Source of the DNA: an uncultured Clostridia bacterium
GTDB lineage: Bacteria; Bacillota; Clostridia; Saccharofermentanales; Saccharofermentanaceae
DNA: 52,974 nt
NCBI GenBank assembly: GCA_947165785.1
Contig: CAMVBS010000008.1
Location: 1-52,974, forward strand
Direction of reading: 5' to 3'
A program made the translations under genes and the position numbers. The notes beneath the pieces are model-generated. The model had not been told where the DNA came from and ran no database searches. It saw only the letters and a list, made by a program, of their open reading frames with translations. Shown piece after piece: positions 33,665 to 43,674 of the stretch. The number at the start of each line of letters is the position of its first letter. The first letter of the stretch is position 1.

Positions 33665-35131
33665 TTATGTCGCTAAAATCAAAAGAATTAAATAAATACC
33701 TGCATGTGTTACTGCAGTAAGGGTTGTTGAGTTGGAATGACGCTTGACAGGAAGCGATGCCAAGAACGGGATCGCAGCGCATGCAAAGCCCATCAATCCC
33801 AGAGCTGTTGCTATCGAATTACTTACCAGGACACCCGCAAAGAACAGTACGGCAGAAGGCACAAGAGTGAAAATGACCATTATGTACTTACCGTAATACG
33901 AGCATCCTCCAAGCCCCTTGATCCTGGAAACTCCGTCGCATCTTGCAACGATAAGGATACCTGCAAGATCAATCACGGCTGCCAAAAGCGAGAACAGGAT
34001 ACGAAGATTGGAAGTGATGGCATTTCTGATTCCAATGGTATTATTAGCGAGCATCAGGAAGAACACCAGGATCGCGATCGTCAGGATATAAGCGACCGAC
34101 ATGGCCTTATGCGGTCTTTTGATGTCGATGTTCTTAATGAGGAAAGGAAGCCTTATAAGTCCCATAAGTGCGATCATCACGCAAGGAAGATAACTTGCAC
34201 CCATCAAAATAAGATCACTCTTTCCGCCGAGTATCAGAAGGACAATGAAAACGCACGCTGCTATCGCAGCCAAAGATACGATAACGATAGTCGTAAAAGT
34301 GTCTATCTTATCCTTGTTATCCGTGACCATCTTGTATCTGACGACCGGTATTTTCGAGAGGAAAAGGAAAAGGCCGGAAATGAAGAGCGCAGCTGACATG
34401 ATAAGGATGACATACCATGCGATTATCGCCTTGGAAGGAGAGTTCGTATCTGTCATGTAATTCGCGCAAAGATAGTCGGCAAGTTCGATCTGGAACGACG
34501 GAGACATGTAAAACAGAGCGCCGTCTCCCTTATCTACGGAAGAAACCGACAGGTACCTGTTACCCTTAGGATTCATGTAGACTTCTGAAGATGTAACACC
34601 TCCCGGCCTGGATGTAATACCGAATAGAGTATCCTCTCCTGAAAGTCTCTCGTACATTATCTTAGAGTCGCTTTTAGGATCGCTGTTATCGGTAAAGATG
34701 GCAACATTATGAGTCGGGAACTCCGTACTCATGCCTTCCATCGAATAATTGGTCTCGAACTCAGGGTTAACAAGAACGAATCCCAAAGTATCTTCATCAG
34801 TATCGAAAAGCTTAAGAGAACTTGTTGCAGCACTTCCCTGCGCAAGTATGACGATACTCTGACTTCTGTAACCGCGCGGAAGACTTATCTCTTCACCGAT
34901 ACTTAAGGACTTCTCGAGGTCCTTATCAAGTATCAGAGTCTGAAATCCTGCGCGTCCCATAGCCATCCTGAAGATGGTATTAGGGAATTTGCTGTCCTCG
35001 GTTCCGTACATGACAAGGACAGGAGCATCTTTTTCATAGCCGGTATATGAAAAACCGTAAAGCCCGATCTGCAATAAAAGAGCAAGGACCATGAGTATGA
35101 TCCCGAGAAGGGTAACACCTTTTAATTTCAT
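33665..35131 (-). CDS. Membrane protein with large outside domain, unknown
   Basis: 488 aa from the ATG at 35131, one base after the murC stop, with AAGGAAA upstream. A first helix (about 5-25) is followed by an outside domain of about 220 residues whose start (KDAPVLVMYGTEDSKFPNTI) and internal IVILAQGSAATSS recall a weak alpha/beta-hydrolase-like pattern, though no full catalytic triad can be assigned. About eight more helices follow to the C-terminus. Tight coupling to murC suggests a cell-envelope role. I do not recognise the family. Confidence 0.8.
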   Translation of the reverse strand: MKLKGVTLLGIILMVLALLLQIGLYGFSYTGYEKDAPVLVMYGTEDSKFPNTIFRMAMGRAGFQTLILDKDLEKSLSIGEEISLPRGYRSQSIVILAQGSAATSSLKLFDTDEDTLGFVLVNPEFETNYSMEGMSTEFPTHNVAIFTDNSDPKSDSKIMYERLSGEDTLFGITSRPGGVTSSEVYMNPKGNRYLSVSSVDKGDGALFYMSPSFQIELADYLCANYMTDTNSPSKAIIAWYVILIMSAALFISGLFLFLSKIPVVRYKMVTDNKDKIDTFTTIVIVSLAAIAACVFIVLLILGGKSDLILMGASYLPCVMIALMGLIRLPFLIKNIDIKRPHKAMSVAYILTIAILVFFLMLANNTIGIRNAITSNLRILFSLLAAVIDLAGILIVARCDGVSRIKGLGGCSYYGKYIMVIFTLVPSAVLFFAGVLVSNSIATALGLMGFACAAIPFLASLPVKRHSNSTTLTAVTHAGIYLILLILAT

Positions 35132-35132
35132 C

Positions 35133-36581
35133 TTATCTTTCCTTTTTGACCAGCTCGTCTCCGAGTTCTCTGATATCCTCAGGTCCGAGGATAAGGATAA
35201 GGTCATTTTCTTTTACGAGTTCATCAAGCCTTGGGATAATATCTTCCTTATTCTCGAAAAACTCGGAATCGCCGCCTCTTTTGTTGATCTCTTTACTGAT
35301 ATCAAGGCTTGATATCTCATGCGTATTGATCTCACGATCACTGAAGATCTCCGAAAAGAGCACCTTCTTGCAAGGCAATAGCGAAGTTACATAATCCTCG
35401 AAAAGCATCTTTGTCCTGTTAAAGGTAAGAGGCTGGAATACGACCCACATATTATTGTGAGGCATATGACTTGCAGCTTCGATAGTAGCTCTTGCAGCAG
35501 CAGGATGGTGTGCATAATCTACGACGACTGTAGCACCCCTGTATGTTCCCTTAACGGTATATCTTCCGTCTGCGCCCTTAAATTCATTAAGTGCCTTGAT
35601 ACATGAAGAAGGTTCGCCTCCGTTAAGAAGTGCACAGCAAAGCGCGATAAGACTGTTATCTATATTGTGTTTGCCCGGGATCTGAAGCTGAACCCTTCCG
35701 AGTTTCTCACCCATGAACCAGGCATCAAAGCTTGGAAGACCGCCTTCGAATGAAACATTGTCTGCAGCCATGTCAGGTTCCTTGCCGGTGAAGACGCACT
35801 TTTCATCCTTAAGTCCGCAGGTAAACACCTTAAACTCAGGTCTTCCCGCCTTCTTCCTGTTATCGAGTGCGATCTTCAGGCTTTCAGCCGTATTAGCGCA
35901 GTGGCCAGTAACTACAACATTTCCGTTATCAGAAAGCTTATCAAGGAACAATGCGAAGACATCGATTACATCCTGTAAGGTCGGATAACAGTCTACATGG
36001 TCATGATCGACATTGGTGATCGCAGCCGTTGTAGAGGAAAAGTTAAGAAATGACCTTTTAAACTCACAAGCTTCCGAAACGAGAAGATCTCTTCCCTTGC
36101 CAAGCCTTACTGTTCCGTTAAAAGAGTAGAAATCGGCACCGAGATGAACCGTAGGATCCTTGCCGCTCTCAAGGAGCATAAGCGAAGTCATTGCCGTTGT
36201 CGTTGTCTTTCCGTGTGTACCGGAGATATTGATGACACTGTCATAGCTCTCGGTTATAAGTCCCAGGAACTCTGACCTGTCAAACATCGTAATGTTATTA
36301 TCCATTGCATACTTAACTTCCTCGTTATTAGGAAGGCAAGCTGCTGTCTTGACTATATAATCCGGTTTGAATTCCATAAGATTTTCTTTGACCTGACAGT
36401 CATATATCTTAAGTCCCTTAGTCGAGAGCATCTTGGTCCTCTCAGAAGGATGCATGTCGGATCCTCCGACTTCAAATCCGTAGCCTGATGCGAGCAACGC
36501 AAGACCACTCATCGAGATACCGCCAACGCCTATAAAATATACCTTTGAACCCTGCTTTAAAGCATTCAAACCTTTTAACAT
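35133..36581 (-). CDS. murC: UDP-N-acetylmuramate--L-alanine ligase
   Basis: 482 aa Mur ligase that adds L-alanine to UDP-MurNAc in peptidoglycan synthesis. Seen: the N-terminal nucleotide loop FIGVGGISMSGLALL (16-30), the ATP loop SGTHGKTTTT (120-129), EACEFKRSFLNFSSTTAAIT with the Mg-carbamate region, NVDHDHVDCY, and the C-terminal DYAHHPAAARATIE. AAGGTG precedes the ATG. It is the first gene of a murC-membrane protein-lacI group and lies just past the ftsH terminator. Confidence 0.94.
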   Translation of the reverse strand: MLKGLNALKQGSKVYFIGVGGISMSGLALLASGYGFEVGGSDMHPSERTKMLSTKGLKIYDCQVKENLMEFKPDYIVKTAACLPNNEEVKYAMDNNITMFDRSEFLGLITESYDSVINISGTHGKTTTTAMTSLMLLESGKDPTVHLGADFYSFNGTVRLGKGRDLLVSEACEFKRSFLNFSSTTAAITNVDHDHVDCYPTLQDVIDVFALFLDKLSDNGNVVVTGHCANTAESLKIALDNRKKAGRPEFKVFTCGLKDEKCVFTGKEPDMAADNVSFEGGLPSFDAWFMGEKLGRVQLQIPGKHNIDNSLIALCCALLNGGEPSSCIKALNEFKGADGRYTVKGTYRGATVVVDYAHHPAAARATIEAASHMPHNNMWVVFQPLTFNRTKMLFEDYVTSLLPCKKVLFSEIFSDREINTHEISSLDISKEINKRGGDSEFFENKEDIIPRLDELVKENDLILILGPEDIRELGDELVKKER

Positions 36582-36632
36582 ATGATCACCTTCTTAAATT
36601 GCTAGGAATAGTATTGCACAACATACTTAAAT

Positions 36633-36673
36633 AAAAAAGTGGGGCGCCTCAAAAACCATTTGAGACGACCCAC
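36633..36673 (-). terminator. Intrinsic terminator after ftsH
   Basis: A 15-bp stem with one mismatch (about 36639-36653 with 36659-36673) followed by T6 on the minus strand, just past the ftsH stop. It ends the rpsF-to-ftsH group. The 51 bases between it and murC must hold the murC promoter. Confidence 0.85.
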
Positions 36674-36687
36674 CGTAATATCTTTGA

Positions 36688-38652
36688 TCAAGTTGCAGGC
36701 AGCGGATCCGGTGTTGGAGCCGGAGGAGCATCGTCGCCCTTGTTCTCTTCATCGGAAGAAGGATTGGAATACTTCTCCTTCATCTCAGCTTCCCTTGCAT
36801 GTATCGCCGTAAGATCACCATTTGATGTGTAGATCTCTTCGAACTCAGGACCGTCGACCTTATTAACTTCGAGAAGTCTTTGAGCAAGACCTTCAACGAT
36901 AGCAGCCTTATCATGAAGGATGGCCTTGGCATCATCATAGCAGCTGTCGATTATGGACTTGATCTCTTCATCGATCTCAGCAGCCGTTACATCCGAATAA
37001 GGCTGAACCTGTCCGTAAGATCCGCCGATAAAGACCTCATCACTGTCGTTACCGAATACCATGTTCTTGAACTTGTCGGAAAGACCGAATCTCTTGATCA
37101 TGGCAGTTGCGATCCTGTTGCAGTGCTGGAGATCGCTTCCGGCACCCGTGCTTATATCATCAAGGAAGATCTCCTCTGCAGCACGTCCGCCAAGTGAGAC
37201 CTTGATGTCCTCAAGGAGCATTCCCTTTGTACGGAATTCAGTATCCTCGATCGGCTTATGTGAAGTAAATCCACCTGCCTGACCTACCGGGATGATGGTT
37301 ACACGATCGACCTTATCTGTTGTTGATATGGCACGAAGGATGATAGCGTGTCCTGCTTCGTGATAAGCAGTAAGTCTTCTGGTCTTCTCAGTAGGCTTCT
37401 TGGAGTTCTTCTCAGGACCCATCATTACTCTGTAAGTAGCATCCGTAAGTTCAAGAGGAGTGATCTCCTTCTTGTTCCTTCTTGCTGCAAGAAGAGCTGC
37501 CTCGTTAAGGAGGTTAGAAAGATCCGCACCCGTAAATCCGACTGTTGCTCTGGCGATCTCCATGAGATCTACATCCTTGTTCAAAGGCTTGCCCTCGGCA
37601 TGGATCTTAAGGATAGCTTCTCTCTCATAAAGATCAGGCTCGGAAACATGTACTCTTCTGTCAAAACGTCCCGGACGGAGAAGTGCCGGATCAAGTACAT
37701 CTGCTCTGTTTGTTGCAGCCATTACGATAACGTTTGTATTTGTATCAAAACCGTCCATCTCAACGAGGATCTGGTTAAGCGTCTGCTCACGCTCATCGTG
37801 GCCGCCGCCCAATCCTGAACCTCTTCTTCTGCCTACCGCATCGATCTCATCGATAAAGATCACTGCAGGAGCGGCTTTCTTGGCATCACTGAAAAGGCTT
37901 CTTACACGGGAAGCACCGACACCGACGAACATCTCTACGAAATCAGAACCCGACATATGGAAGAACGGAACGCCTGCTTCACCTGCTACGGCCTTGGCAA
38001 GGAGTGTCTTACCTGTACCAGGAGGGCCTGAAAGGATAACGCCCTTAGGGATCTTTGCACCGAGTTTCTGATATTTACCCGGATTCTTCAAGAAATCAAC
38101 CATTTCCTGAAGTTCTTCTTTTTCTTCCGCACAGCCGGCAACATCCTTGAACTTAACCTTTATCTGGTTAGGAGCAGCAAGCTTGGCTCTGCTCTGTCCG
38201 AAACTGAATACTCCCTTATCACCTGACTGTCTCGTGAATATGATAAATACGATAACGGAACCGATAACAGCAACGATTATGATGATGTTAAGAAGGATCT
38301 CCCAGTCAAACGGCTCTTCGTATGTATAATTCTCGATCTTACCTGTCTTCTGTGAAAGTCTCAGGAATTCGATAAGCTCATCCACACTCTCATATGGTAC
38401 ATCCAAAGTCTTGGTAAGTTCTTTTCCGTCCTGCTTATACTTAAGGATTACGGAATTACCGCGAACCGTAACGTCGGAAACATCATATTCCTCGGATTCG
38501 ATGTAGTTATAAACATACTCAACCTTTTCCTTGGATGTATCTCTTCCGAAAAGATTTACAAACAACAGGCAAAGCGCAACTACCAGGACTGCATAGAAGA
38601 TAAGTCCCGAGATATGCGGTTTTCTGTTATTTGAACCATTGTCGTTATTCAT
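36688..38652 (-). CDS. ftsH: ATP-dependent zinc metalloprotease FtsH
   Basis: 654 aa membrane AAA protease that degrades damaged or regulatory membrane proteins. Two helices (about 14-34 and 118-140) flank an outside domain. Walker A is GPPGTGKT (209-216), Walker B is [16 protein letters not shown] is [20 protein letters not shown], and the zinc site is H431-E-A-G-H435. The C-terminus is a disordered, proline-rich tail. Its ATG shares one base with the hpt stop, so the two are coupled; GGAGG lies upstream. Confidence 0.98.
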   Translation of the reverse strand: MNNDNGSNNRKPHISGLIFYAVLVVALCLLFVNLFGRDTSKEKVEYVYNYIESEEYDVSDVTVRGNSVILKYKQDGKELTKTLDVPYESVDELIEFLRLSQKTGKIENYTYEEPFDWEILLNIIIIVAVIGSVIVFIIFTRQSGDKGVFSFGQSRAKLAAPNQIKVKFKDVAGCAEEKEELQEMVDFLKNPGKYQKLGAKIPKGVILSGPPGTGKTLLAKAVAGEAGVPFFHMSGSDFVEMFVGVGASRVRSLFSDAKKAAPAVIFIDEIDAVGRRRGSGLGGGHDEREQTLNQILVEMDGFDTNTNVIVMAATNRADVLDPALLRPGRFDRRVHVSEPDLYEREAILKIHAEGKPLNKDVDLMEIARATVGFTGADLSNLLNEAALLAARRNKKEITPLELTDATYRVMMGPEKNSKKPTEKTRRLTAYHEAGHAIILRAISTTDKVDRVTIIPVGQAGGFTSHKPIEDTEFRTKGMLLEDIKVSLGGRAAEEIFLDDISTGAGSDLQHCNRIATAMIKRFGLSDKFKNMVFGNDSDEVFIGGSYGQVQPYSDVTAAEIDEEIKSIIDSCYDDAKAILHDKAAIVEGLAQRLLEVNKVDGPEFEEIYTSNGDLTAIHAREAEMKEKYSNPSSDEENKGDDAPPAPTPDPLPAT

Positions 38653-39188
38653 TAATTACCTCCGTTCATGGACACGACACATATATCCTTGAGATTTCTG
38701 TACTCTCCGTCGTAATCCAATCCATATCCGACAATAAACTTGTCTGGAATAGTTATTCCTTTGTAATCTGCCTCGATCTCATTTACACGGCGCTCAGGCT
38801 TATCAAAAGCCGTACAGATCTTAAGGCTCTTCGGCTTTCTCTTGAGAAGGAGTTCCTTGAGACACTTAAGCGTGTATCCGGTATCGATGATATCCTCAAC
38901 GATAAGGACATTCTTGCCTTCGATATCGAAAGAACAGTCTTTCTTGATAGTCAGAACACCTGTGGAAGTCTGACCCTGGTAGCTTGATACCTGCATGAAG
39001 TCGACCTTAACAGGCATCGTAAGATGTCTTACTAGATCAGCGGCAAAAACGAAGCTTCCCGTAAGGATACCGATAACAAGGAGTTCCTCGTCTCCGTAGT
39101 CCTTGTTGATCAAAGAAGCTGTATGTTCTACCATGGCTTTGATCTCACGTTCAGAGATCATTACTTCAGATACATCTACACCGTCCAT
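38652..39188 (-). CDS. hpt: Hypoxanthine phosphoribosyltransferase
   Basis: 178 aa from the ATG at 39188, which has GGAGG 7 bases upstream; a TTG at 39194 is less likely. It salvages hypoxanthine and guanine to IMP and GMP. The PRPP motif is VLIVEDIIDTGYTL (94-107) with the E98-D99 pair; KVDFMQVSSYQG and the C-terminal VGYGLDYDGEYRNL match the family. It sits in the usual tilS-hpt-ftsH order and overlaps both neighbours slightly. Confidence 0.96.
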   Translation of the reverse strand: MDGVDVSEVMISEREIKAMVEHTASLINKDYGDEELLVIGILTGSFVFAADLVRHLTMPVKVDFMQVSSYQGQTSTGVLTIKKDCSFDIEGKNVLIVEDIIDTGYTLKCLKELLLKRKPKSLKICTAFDKPERRVNEIEADYKGITIPDKFIVGYGLDYDGEYRNLKDICVVSMNGGN

Positions 39189-39190
39189 GC

Positions 39191-40669
39191 TCAAACCTCC
39201 AGTACTTCCACTTTTAAGATTTTATCGGGCAAACCCTTATTCCCCAGGCCTTCGATGAATTTACTCATCGACACGTCATCTGTGAAACCGATGGCATGTC
39301 CCACACCCGGGATCCATAAGACCTGCTCTCCGTCATAGACCCCGCAAACAAGATCTCTCACGGCAGAAGGAACCTTAAGATCCCCGAAAAGCTTATCGCA
39401 GACAGTCGTATGGGATGTTCCCGCACGCTTGAAAGACAAGCTTCTGTCAAGTGGTCCGAACTTAAGATCATGTATTTCCGACCCTGTCGAAAACGGACAA
39501 AACCACGAATTAGTATTATACCTTATCGCCTCAATATTCTCAACGATTTCGAGGTTTATTTTAATATTCGAATTAGGTATTTTTGTTGTTTTTTGGATAT
39601 CAGCCAGACTTATCGGATCAGACTTGGAGTCATACAGGAACAGCCCCCTGGAGCGCATTGCTCTTATAAGTCCGCTCTCTTTTTCGGAAGACTTGCAAAA
39701 CCCGAGTCTGCCGCCTGCCACAAAAGCCATATTCGAAAAAGGCAGATCAAGCGTCCTTCCCGTAGCACCGTTATCAGTGCAAAGACCTATAACGCTTTCA
39801 ACGTGCTTTTTTTCGAAATCGGTAAGATTACCGAAAGTATCCTTCCAAAGGTTTCTTACCAGCCTTTGAGCTATCGCCTTATGGCAATTTTTAAATACAG
39901 CAGTATCAAGTGTCAGATTCTTCCTGTCAGCGTATTTTGAGTATGCCTCGTCAGTAAGAGCAGTAATGAGGTCCAAGTCATCAGAAAGAAGCTCATATGT
40001 CTCGAAAATGGCACTGCTCGGCTTCTTGACGGATACTTCCGAGATCTTCGGAAGCACGTCGTTACGCCAGATGTTTCTAGTACAGCAGTTCTCGAAGTTC
40101 GTAGCATCTTCGCAGTGAGCCTGCCCGATCTCATCAAGATAATCGAGGATCTCCTTCTTGGTTACGCAAAGAAGAGGTCTTATCACCCTGTCACTTTTGG
40201 CTTTCGGAGACACAAGTCCTTCAAGACCGCTGCCTCTGAATATGTTCATAAGGAAAGTCTCTGCCAGGTCATCTTTGTGATGAGCAAGGCAGATCACCGA
40301 TCTGTCATTCTTATCTTCACCGAAAAGTTCATACGAAAGATCTTCAAATGCTTGATATCTCAAGATCCTTCCCGTATCTTCAACTGATCTTCCGAATTCA
40401 GACGCTTTCGAAGACACGTCAAAGGAATAGACCTTGCACCCTATATCCAGGGTCTTGCAAAGATCCACGACAAAATCCTCATCTCTTTTGGCCTCCTGAC
40501 GAAGTCCGTGGTTTACATGAACCACATGTATACGGGAATCCGTAATGGCCCTAAGCACATACAAAAGCGCAACCGAATCCGCTCCGCCTGAACAGCCGAC
40601 TATCAGGTCTCTGCCGTCAAACAGTTTATTCTCTGTTGAGAAATCACGGATCTTTTCCAAAAACTCCAT
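39191..40669 (-). CDS. tilS: tRNA(Ile)-lysidine synthetase
   Basis: 492 aa. The N-terminal PP-loop is VGCSGGADSVALL (24-36), followed by VHVNHGLRQEA and the AHHKDDLAETFLMNIFRGSG block. It puts lysidine on C34 of tRNA-Ile(CAT) so that AUA is read as isoleucine. The C-terminal TilS domains span about 330-490 (substrate-binding and C-terminal beta parts). The gene starts 3 bases after the dnaB stop and overlaps the hpt ribosome site region. Confidence 0.94.
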   Translation of the reverse strand: MEFLEKIRDFSTENKLFDGRDLIVGCSGGADSVALLYVLRAITDSRIHVVHVNHGLRQEAKRDEDFVVDLCKTLDIGCKVYSFDVSSKASEFGRSVEDTGRILRYQAFEDLSYELFGEDKNDRSVICLAHHKDDLAETFLMNIFRGSGLEGLVSPKAKSDRVIRPLLCVTKKEILDYLDEIGQAHCEDATNFENCCTRNIWRNDVLPKISEVSVKKPSSAIFETYELLSDDLDLITALTDEAYSKYADRKNLTLDTAVFKNCHKAIAQRLVRNLWKDTFGNLTDFEKKHVESVIGLCTDNGATGRTLDLPFSNMAFVAGGRLGFCKSSEKESGLIRAMRSRGLFLYDSKSDPISLADIQKTTKIPNSNIKINLEIVENIEAIRYNTNSWFCPFSTGSEIHDLKFGPLDRSLSFKRAGTSHTTVCDKLFGDLKVPSAVRDLVCGVYDGEQVLWIPGVGHAIGFTDDVSMSKFIEGLGNKGLPDKILKVEVLEV

Positions 40670-40672
40670 CGG

Positions 40673-42325
40673 TCAGAACAGGTCCTCCGGGAAATCAGTA
40701 GCGATCTCAGAACTATTGAACATCTCATCATTCGACGGATTTTCCATAGCGTCATCACTTGCAGGAGGAAGAGGTTCGTCGTATGCTTCCGGCGGTACTT
40801 CCTCAGGCATCGGCGGAGGTGGCGGAGGAGGTTCCGGCGAAGCGTAACCACCCTGCACTACAGTAGGTTCTGCCTGCGGTTCTTCAGGGAAAGAATATGA
40901 AGCAGCTGCAGCCTGAGCACTTGAAGTCGGACGACCCGGCTCCGGAGGCTCACTGTTCTTGGTATACTCGGTAAACAATGTCTTGCTTCCGATCCACCTT
41001 ACGTAGACAGTACCTTGCTGTCCGTGACGGTTCTTTGCAATGATGATCCTTCCGCCCTGCTTGTCAGGAGCATCGCCATCTTTATTGCGATAGTCGTCAC
41101 GTTCGATAAACCAAACACTGTCGGCATCCTGCTCAATAGCACCCGAATCACGAAGATCCGAGAGCTGAGGAGTATGTTCTTCTCTGCTTTCAGTACCACG
41201 GGACAGCTGTGAAAGAGCGATTATCGGAACATCAAGCTCCTTGGCGAGTACCTTCAGGCCTCGGGAGATCTCGGCAACTTCCGTTTGTCTCGAAGTGTTG
41301 GCACTCTTATTCGGAATGCTCATGAGCTGAAGATAATCAACGATAACAAGACCCAACTGCTGTCTGGACTTTAAGAGTTTACAGGCAGACATCATGGCAG
41401 CAGGATTCATAGCTGCTGAATCATTGATATATATTGGCATCTTACCGAGCTGGAAGCATACCTTACCAAGCTCGATCTGTTTCTCATCAGAGATGTTGGC
41501 TGACTGAATGTCTTTTGACGTAACACTGGACTTCTGTGCCAGGATACGAGAAGCGATCTCGCTTTTTGACATCTCAAGAGAGAAGATATTAACGTTTTTG
41601 TTAGTAAGTTCGGCAACATTAACTGCAATGTTAATGGCAAGAGCCGTCTTACCCATACCAGGCCTTGCAGCAAGGATATTCAAAGTGCCTGGACGAAGTC
41701 CTCCAAGATAATAATCAAGTTTCGGGAAACCGGTCTTTACGATATCCTTAAGGCCCTTTCCGTGCTTGAGTTCAAGCAAATTGTTCATCGTGGTCTTAAA
41801 GATGGAATCAATGCCTTCGAATCCCTTAGTCTCTTCATCATCTGTCAAGGTGTTAAGGGAACCGATAAGACCGTCAGCGATATCTTTTGCAGTACCGCTT
41901 CCGTTATTGGCCATATCAGAGAATTCACCCATGACCTTGATGATCTTTCTTCTCTGACTCTTATCGCAGATGATATTGACATAATCTTCAACGCTGGAAC
42001 GTACCGAGTAAACATCAGTAAGTCCCAATACATAGGAGTTGCCTCCTGCACTGTTGATATTGCCGTCATGTTCCAGTTGAGCAGCAACCGTATAAGGATC
42101 TACATTCTTGCCCTCAGCAAGATAGACCTTATAGATAGCGTCAAAGATATATGCATGCTTAACATCATAGAAGTCGTCAACCTTGATCTTGGAACTGACC
42201 ACCTCGTTAAGAACATCAGTATTTTTCAGGCATAAAGACAGAAGGGCCTTCTCGCTGTCAATATCGAAAGGTCCCTTTGTTGTAAGTTTGCTAGCCAGAT
42301 TATCTCGAAGTTTACGTTCAGCCAC
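40673..42325 (-). CDS. dnaB: Replicative DNA helicase DnaB with proline-rich tail
   Basis: 550 aa. Residues about 15-120 are the DnaB N-terminal helical domain. The RecA-like motor has Walker A AARPGMGKTA (219-228), a LVIVDYLQLMS Walker B, and SQLSRGTESREEHTP. About 100 residues after the normal end (near 450) form a low-complexity acidic and proline-rich tail with seven consecutive prolines, absent from standard DnaB. The tail may contact other replication proteins or be a disordered extension. It follows rplI by 12 bases in the standard order. Confidence 0.95.
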   Translation of the reverse strand: MAERKLRDNLASKLTTKGPFDIDSEKALLSLCLKNTDVLNEVVSSKIKVDDFYDVKHAYIFDAIYKVYLAEGKNVDPYTVAAQLEHDGNINSAGGNSYVLGLTDVYSVRSSVEDYVNIICDKSQRRKIIKVMGEFSDMANNGSGTAKDIADGLIGSLNTLTDDEETKGFEGIDSIFKTTMNNLLELKHGKGLKDIVKTGFPKLDYYLGGLRPGTLNILAARPGMGKTALAINIAVNVAELTNKNVNIFSLEMSKSEIASRILAQKSSVTSKDIQSANISDEKQIELGKVCFQLGKMPIYINDSAAMNPAAMMSACKLLKSRQQLGLVIVDYLQLMSIPNKSANTSRQTEVAEISRGLKVLAKELDVPIIALSQLSRGTESREEHTPQLSDLRDSGAIEQDADSVWFIERDDYRNKDGDAPDKQGGRIIIAKNRHGQQGTVYVRWIGSKTLFTEYTKNSEPPEPGRPTSSAQAAAASYSFPEEPQAEPTVVQGGYASPEPPPPPPPMPEEVPPEAYDEPLPPASDDAMENPSNDEMFNSSEIATDFPEDLF

Positions 42326-42337
42326 GATTATGACTCC

Positions 42338-42781
42338 TTATTCAGCTTCCACTTCCAGAGAAACTTCACAAGATACTTCTGTATGAAGTTTAACCTTAAC
42401 CTCGTATGTTCCTACGCTCTTGATCTGAGACTTGAGCGTGACGTTCTTCTTGTCTACGTCATAGCCGGCCTTCTTAAGAACATCAGCCACATCCATGGCA
42501 GTAACTGCACCGTAGAGCTTACCTGCGTCACCTGTCTTTACCTTCAATGTGAACTTCTGACCGTCAAGTTTCTTCTTTGTCTCCTTAGCAGCCTCCAGTT
42601 CTCTTCTGGCATGCTCAGCCTGAGCACCCTTCTTCATCTTAACGTCATTAAGGTTATTTGCTGTTGACTCTCTGGCAAGTCCCTGCTTAAGAAGGAAATT
42701 TCTGCCATAACCGTCATTAACACTGACTATATCATTGACTTTTCCAAGTCCTTTTACGTCTTTGAGAAGAATTACTTTCAT
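42338..42781 (-). CDS. rplI: Ribosomal protein L9
   Basis: 147 aa full-length L9: the N-terminal domain [20 protein letters not shown] with [13 protein letters not shown], the long connecting helix, and the C-terminal RNA-binding domain with [15 protein letters not shown]. It binds 23S rRNA at the L1 stalk base. A terminator lies 14 bases upstream of its ATG, between it and rpsR, so its expression likely needs read-through. Confidence 0.97.
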   Translation of the reverse strand: MKVILLKDVKGLGKVNDIVSVNDGYGRNFLLKQGLARESTANNLNDVKMKKGAQAEHARRELEAAKETKKKLDGQKFTLKVKTGDAGKLYGAVTAMDVADVLKKAGYDVDKKNVTLKSQIKSVGTYEVKVKLHTEVSCEVSLEVEAE

Positions 42782-42795
42782 TTCAAGCTACCCCC

Positions 42796-42830
42796 GAATA
42801 AAAAATAAGGACGCCTCTTAAGAGGCGCCC
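42796..42830 (-). terminator. Terminator between rpsR and rplI
   Basis: A near-perfect 10-bp stem around a GCCTCTTAAGAGGC palindrome (42809-42830, one mismatch) followed on the minus strand by TTATTTTTTATT. It ends 14 bases before the rplI ATG and 53 bases after the rpsR stop. Confidence 0.8.
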
Positions 42831-42883
42831 TGTAATTATATACTATTTTCTGCTCAATTCCAAACCGAAAAACGGTACATTGA

Positions 42884-43153
42884 TTACTCAGCAATGAATG
42901 GAAGAAGAGCAAGGTGACGTGCGCGCTTGATTGCTGTTGTAAGCTCACGCTGGTGCTTTGCACATGTACCTGTCATTCTCTTAGGAAGGATCTTGCCACG
43001 CTCGGAAACGAATTTACGGAGCTTAGCTGCATCCTTGTAATCAATGACTTCAACCTTCTCAGCACAGAAAGAACATGTCTTTCTTCTGGAACGTCTCGGT
43101 CTCATGTTGCCACCGAATTCACGACCTGCCTTAGGTGCTCTGTTATCAGCCAT
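42884..43153 (-). CDS. rpsR: Ribosomal protein S18 (zinc-binding form)
   Basis: 89 aa. The zinc-ribbon form of S18 with C27-x2-C30 and C64-x2-H67; the core is [20 protein letters not shown]. It binds 16S rRNA together with S6, whose gene lies two places upstream. It follows ssb by 23 bases in the normal rpsF-ssb-rpsR order. Confidence 0.96.
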   Translation of the reverse strand: MADNRAPKAGREFGGNMRPRRSRRKTCSFCAEKVEVIDYKDAAKLRKFVSERGKILPKRMTGTCAKHQRELTTAIKRARHLALLPFIAE

Positions 43154-43176
43154 AAGTCTAATTCTCCTTTATAAAA

Positions 43177-43650
43177 TTAAACGTCAAACGGCAACTCTCC
43201 GCTGCCATCATCCTTTTCTTCGTAGATTCCTGCATCAACCGGAGAAGCGATAGGAGTCTTTGGTGCTTCAGGAGCACTTACCGGAGCTGTCTGAACAGGA
43301 GCAGGTGCTGCCTGATTCTCTCTGGATCCGGAATTTGCAGATTCAACAAACTCTGCTTCATCTACAACGACTTCCGTTACATAACGCTTCTGACCCTGAT
43401 TGTCATCATATGTACGTGTCTGGATGCTGCCTGTAATAGCGATCCTGTTACCTTTGTGGAAATAGGAACCGATAAAACTTGCTGTCTGTCTCCAAGCAAC
43501 GCAGTTGATGAAATCAGTCTGACGCTGTCCGTTCGGATCCTTGAACCTTCTGTCTACTGCAATAGTGAAGTTACAAAGTGCAGTCTGACTTGCTGTGTTC
43601 TTTACTTCTGGATCCTTGGTTAATCTACCGATCAAAATTACTTTGTTCAT
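43177..43650 (-). CDS. ssb: Single-stranded DNA-binding protein
   Basis: 157 aa. The OB fold covers about 1-105 (MNKVILIGRLTKDPEVK, then FINCVAWRQTASFIGSYFHK), followed by an alanine/proline-rich linker and an acidic end, DDGSGELPFDV. The usual tail ends in PF; here the PF is followed by two residues. It coats single-stranded DNA at forks and recruits repair proteins by this tail. Middle gene of the rpsF-ssb-rpsR operon. Confidence 0.95.
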   Translation of the reverse strand: MNKVILIGRLTKDPEVKNTASQTALCNFTIAVDRRFKDPNGQRQTDFINCVAWRQTASFIGSYFHKGNRIAITGSIQTRTYDDNQGQKRYVTEVVVDEAEFVESANSGSRENQAAPAPVQTAPVSAPEAPKTPIASPVDAGIYEEKDDGSGELPFDV

Positions 43651-43674
43651 TTGAAATTCCTCCGTGTCGTACGA

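Noticed and set aside
40545..40847. Plus-strand ORF with a glycine run
   Set aside because: It is the antisense image of the DnaB polyproline tail.
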